From an uncultured Collinsella sp. (lineage in GTDB: Bacteria; Actinomycetota; Coriobacteriia; Coriobacteriales; Coriobacteriaceae), in contig CABRHR010000119.1 in assembly GCA_902470835.1 (NCBI GenBank), forward strand, positions 1 to 5,329: a stretch of DNA of 5,329 nt. Reading direction: 5' to 3'. Position 1 is the first letter of the stretch; each line of letters begins with the position of its first letter. The position numbers and the translations under genes are program-made. Below, in pieces: positions 3,173 to 5,329 of this stretch. The notes beneath the pieces were generated by a model, which worked only from the letters and a program-made list of their open reading frames with translations, did no database searches and was not told the origin of the DNA.

Positions 3173-5329
3173 CTACGCGTCAGAGCGACGACGGCGCAGC
3201 AGCTCGAGCCCCAGCGCGACAAGCGCAACAGCACCCGCGGCCACAGCGACAGCCAACGGCGCACGATCGCCCGTATCGGCGAGCTGCTGAGCGCTCGACT
3301 TGGAAGACTCCTTCTTGCCGGAGTTTTCCGCGCCCGATGCCTTTGCCTTATCGGCTGCGGAGTCATCCGAGCTACCGGGTTTTGTCGGATCCTTTGAATC
3401 CGGCTGGTCGGAATCGGGCGTTCCGGGCTTTTCCGGCTCTGGCTTACTCGGGTTGTCAGGCTCGGGCTTATCCGGGTTTTCCGGGTCCGGCTTGTCCGGC
3501 TGATCAGGCTCCGGTTTATCGGGCTCAGGCTTGCCCGGGTCCGGCTGGTCAGGCTGGTCGGGCTCGGGCTTGTCCGGATCGGGAACCACCGGGTCCGGGT
3601 TGACAGGCTCCTGCTTCTTCACCGTCAGCGTACCGGGCTCAACCGTGACATCAAAGTTCGGGTCGGTGACCGTCGCCTCGATCTGGTACTCGCCCGCCGG
3701 GGAACTCTCATCGGCGACGCAGGAGTACTCGACCTTCACGCCCGAGGTATCGGCCGAGCTCTTTAGGCTTGAGGTAAAGGCGGGATTCATCTCCCCCTCG
3801 AAGCGTTCAGCATCGTCGACCTTCACCTTAAGCTTCGCCGGCGCAATCTTGAACTTGCGCGAGGCGGCGCCGATATACCCGTTGCTTCGCAGCGTGGCAA
3901 CGGCGCGATACGTGCCCGCATCGGTCGGGGCCTCACTCGACGAACAATGCGTGCCGCCCGTCCCGTAATACCTAACCCTCAGGTCACCTTCGCAGGCCTT
4001 GGGAACCCCCGTGACCTCGGGTGCCTGGGCGTCACCGCTATAGACGAAGTCGCCGCCTGCAAATGCGAGCTCGACCCGCTTCGCCTGAACGACCAGAACG
4101 AAGTGCGCGGTCACGGTCTTGTCCTGAGCGTCCTTGCACGTGATGTCAAAGGTAGACACTCCGGCCTTGGACGGGACGCCCGAGAGCGTCAGACCGCCCG
4201 CTGTGCGGGTGAGCTTAAACCCGTCGGGGAGCTTAGCGTCGTCCCACGCGTACTCATACGGAGCTTCGCCACCCGCGGCACCCGAAATCGTCGCGCGATA
4301 CGTGCTATGCGCGCGTGCGACCGGCAGCAGACCGCCGTTGAACACGAGGGCATCCCGGGGCACAACGGAAACGACAGCGCGATCGCTTTCCACCTGCGCC
4401 TCGGTGCCGAGATAGCGCTGGGTGACGCGGCAGAAATACTCGCCGGCGCAATAGTCATCAAGGTTCTCAATGAGGAGTGTCTCCCCCGTCTCGCCCCCGA
4501 GCGCCACGGCCTCGCCTCCCACCATGTGGAACCATTGATAGGACAGTTCGACAACAGCGGCAGAACCCGTGGACGAGGACGCGTGGTCGAGGACGCCCTT
4601 GCCCGCCTCGGCAGCAACCGAGAGCACAACAGCATCGCCCTCGTGGGCATTCGCGTCCTGTGGCTGCGCGATCACCTTCGGAGCGTCCGCTTTCGCGAAC
4701 TCGAACGTAATCTCGTGCGACGCAGTGACGCCACTCAGCGTGACCTCGTACGCTCCGCCCTCATAGCCGGAGATATCGAGATCGATGGCCTTGTCCGAGC
4801 CGGCTTCCGTGACCGTCACCCGCTCGAGGTAGCAGTCCTCGTCAGGCATCGCCGAGAGCGTCACGTCGCCGCCGGAATCAACGGTGACGGAAGCGTTGTC
4901 GACCGATCCGTTGACCGCCTTTGTCGTCACCTCAAAGCGTTCGGGCTTGTTCGGGTTATCGGGCTCGGGGTTGTCCGGATCGGGATTATCAGGATCAGGC
5001 TTGGGGCCCGGATCAGGGTTATCGGGCTCCGGATTATCCGGGTCGGGGTTAGGACCAGGATCAGGCTGATCGGGATCCGGGTTGTCCGGGTCCGGAACCA
5101 CCGGGTCGGGATCGACGGGCTCCTGCTTCTTTTTCACCGTCAGCGTTCCGGGCACGACCTCGACATCGAAGTTCGGGTCGGTGACCGTCGCGCCGATCTG
5201 GTACTCGCCAGCAGGAGAGCTCTCATCGGCATCGCAGGAGTACTCGACCTTCACGCCCGAAGTGTCAACCGCACTCTCTAGGCTCGAGGTAAACGCTGGG
5301 TTCGCCTCCCCCTCGAAGCGCTCGGCGTC
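3173..5329 (-). CDS. Cell-wall-anchored multi-domain surface protein, C-terminal part
   Basis: The frame is open to the window edge, so this is the C-terminal 718 residues of a longer protein; start and signal peptide are outside. Modules in fragment numbering are: half an MBG domain (1-65); an acidic Pro-rich linker of DPDNPEPDNP-type repeats (66-131); an InlB B-repeat-like domain (132-213, NGSVDNASVTVDSGGDVTLS); an Ig-like domain (216-323, YQW and GEYFC); a He_PIG-like putative Ig domain (326-414, LPDGFKLT then LSGVPSKAG); an MBG region (416-570, PTDAGTYRAVATL, then FEGEMNPAF); a second Pro-rich linker (571-655, KPEPDQPDKP type); and a Ser/Lys-rich tract. The C-terminus is a sorting signal: LADTGD (683-688), a hydrophobic helix and RRRRSDA. 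Sortase anchoring to peptidoglycan is inferred; LAxTG is the type known for class E sortases of high-GC Gram-positives. An adhesin or matrix role is plausible, but the ligand is unknown. Confidence 0.92.
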   Translation of the reverse strand, partial: DAERFEGEANPAFTSSLESAVDTSGVKVEYSCDADESSPAGEYQIGATVTDPNFDVEVVPGTLTVKKKQEPVDPDPVVPDPDNPDPDQPDPGPNPDPDNPEPDNPDPGPKPDPDNPDPDNPEPDNPNKPERFEVTTKAVNGSVDNASVTVDSGGDVTLSAMPDEDCYLERVTVTEAGSDKAIDLDISGYEGGAYEVTLSGVTASHEITFEFAKADAPKVIAQPQDANAHEGDAVVLSVAAEAGKGVLDHASSSTGSAAVVELSYQWFHMVGGEAVALGGETGETLLIENLDDYCAGEYFCRVTQRYLGTEAQVESDRAVVSVVPRDALVFNGGLLPVARAHSTYRATISGAAGGEAPYEYAWDDAKLPDGFKLTRTAGGLTLSGVPSKAGVSTFDITCKDAQDKTVTAHFVLVVQAKRVELAFAGGDFVYSGDAQAPEVTGVPKACEGDLRVRYYGTGGTHCSSSEAPTDAGTYRAVATLRSNGYIGAASRKFKIAPAKLKVKVDDAERFEGEMNPAFTSSLKSSADTSGVKVEYSCVADESSPAGEYQIEATVTDPNFDVTVEPGTLTVKKQEPVNPDPVVPDPDKPEPDQPDQPDPGKPEPDKPEPDQPDKPDPENPDKPEPDNPSKPEPEKPGTPDSDQPDSKDPTKPGSSDDSAADKAKASGAENSGKKESSKSSAQQLADTGDRAPLAVAVAAGAVALVALGLELLRRRRSDA
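3266..3283 (-). other. LADTGD sortase recognition motif
   Basis: These codons encode LADTGD, followed by a 23-residue mostly hydrophobic segment and the positively charged tail RRRRSDA. Position two is Ala rather than the Pro of canonical LPxTG. The tripartite layout is that of a cell-wall sorting signal. Confidence 0.85.
3365..3619 (-). repeat. Pro/Asp-rich linker repeat, C-terminal copy
   Basis: About 85 codons of short Pro-Glu/Asp-Pro/Lys repeats (units such as PDKPEPDQ) make a low-complexity acidic stretch directly ahead of the sorting signal. On the DNA it is a run of near-repeats of CCGGxTxxTCxGGCTC type. This is the usual position for a wall-spanning segment. Repeats of this kind change length easily by slippage or recombination. 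Confidence 0.8.
3620..3814 (-). repeat. MBG half-module, C-terminal copy (B)
   Basis: These 65 codons (DAERFEGEMNPAF to PGTLTV) are duplicated at 5135-5329. The two copies differ at eight residues (57 of 65 identical) and have no indel. At DNA level they share uninterrupted stretches, for example 28 identical bases around the YSC codons. The similarity continues into the first codons of the following linker (KKQEPVNPDPVVPDPD). Confidence 0.9.
4937..5134 (-). repeat. Pro/Asp-rich linker repeat, internal copy
   Basis: About 66 codons of PDP/DNPEPDNP-type repeats lie between MBG copy A and the InlB-like domain. Within it a two-fold repeat, PDPGPNPDPDNPEPDN followed by PDPGPKPDPDNPDPDN, can be seen. 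Apart from lysines at both ends and one inside, it is strongly acidic. An internal wall-spanner-like segment is unusual. Confidence 0.8.
5135..5329 (-). repeat. MBG half-module, upstream copy (A), cut by window edge
   Basis: These are the first 65 codons in the window (DAERFEGEANPAF to PGTLTV), the partner of copy B. The open frame and the match both run to the last base, so the duplication probably extends beyond the window into the first half of the MBG domain. Confidence 0.88.

Noticed and set aside
3055..3366. N-terminal extension of the brnQ frame by 104 codons
   Set aside because: The extension is low-complexity and basic, overlaps the terminator and the end of the surface protein gene on the same strand, and lies upstream of a good Shine-Dalgarno with ATG 3054.
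4884..5069. Gly/Ser-rich repeat peptide on the plus strand (GLSGSGLSGSG pattern)
   Set aside because: It is the complement of the Pro/Asp-rich linker codons, not an independent gene.
4937..5134. Regularly spaced short repeats that could suggest a CRISPR array
   Set aside because: The repeats are in-frame codons of a Pro/Asp-rich linker with no unique spacers of constant length.
3947..5281. Open frame of 444 codons on the plus strand, opposite the surface protein
   Set aside because: It is antisense to coherent Ig-like, MBG and sorting modules. Its repetitive Arg/Ile/Gly tail mirrors the Pro/Asp linker repeats.

Overview
The window reads as chromosomal DNA of a high-GC Gram-positive bacterium. 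A gut Coriobacteriia member such as Collinsella is the best guess, but it is an inference from style and not a database match. It rests on the GC-rich codon use, CCA-encoding tRNA genes, and a very acidic Pro-rich wall-anchored surface protein with an LAxTG-type sorting signal. All supported genes lie on the minus strand, so the list below runs against the direction of transcription.

Positions 1-1383 hold one gene, encoding an AbiEi-like winged-helix protein with a C-terminal DUF559/Vsr-like nuclease-type domain. The gene is bounded by terminal inverted repeats of about 41-43 bp that differ only by a 2-base indel. Each repeat carries a long palindrome, so the same 21-base core occurs four times. 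The unit looks like a mobile or invertible cassette sitting just downstream of a tRNA operon. It is the most unusual part of the window.

Positions 1398-1684 hold a compact tRNA operon: a near-consensus sigma70-type promoter, tRNA-Pro(TGG), tRNA-Gly(TCC) and an intrinsic terminator. The promoter begins directly after the stop codon of brnQ.

Positions 1696-3107 hold brnQ, a 452-residue LIVCS-family branched-chain amino acid transporter with a clear ribosome binding site. A strong intrinsic terminator just upstream of it closes the preceding transcript.

Positions 3173-5329 hold the C-terminal 718 residues of a large cell-wall-anchored surface protein whose N-terminus lies outside the window. 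Its modules are MBG, Pro-rich linker, InlB-B-like repeat, Ig-like, He_PIG-like, MBG, a second Pro-rich linker and an LADTG sorting signal. The MBG-half plus linker module is duplicated, at 88% protein identity over 65 residues.

No functional link between the genes is evident. The surface protein, brnQ and the tRNA operon appear to be separate transcription units divided by terminators, and the repeat-bounded gene looks like an insertion.
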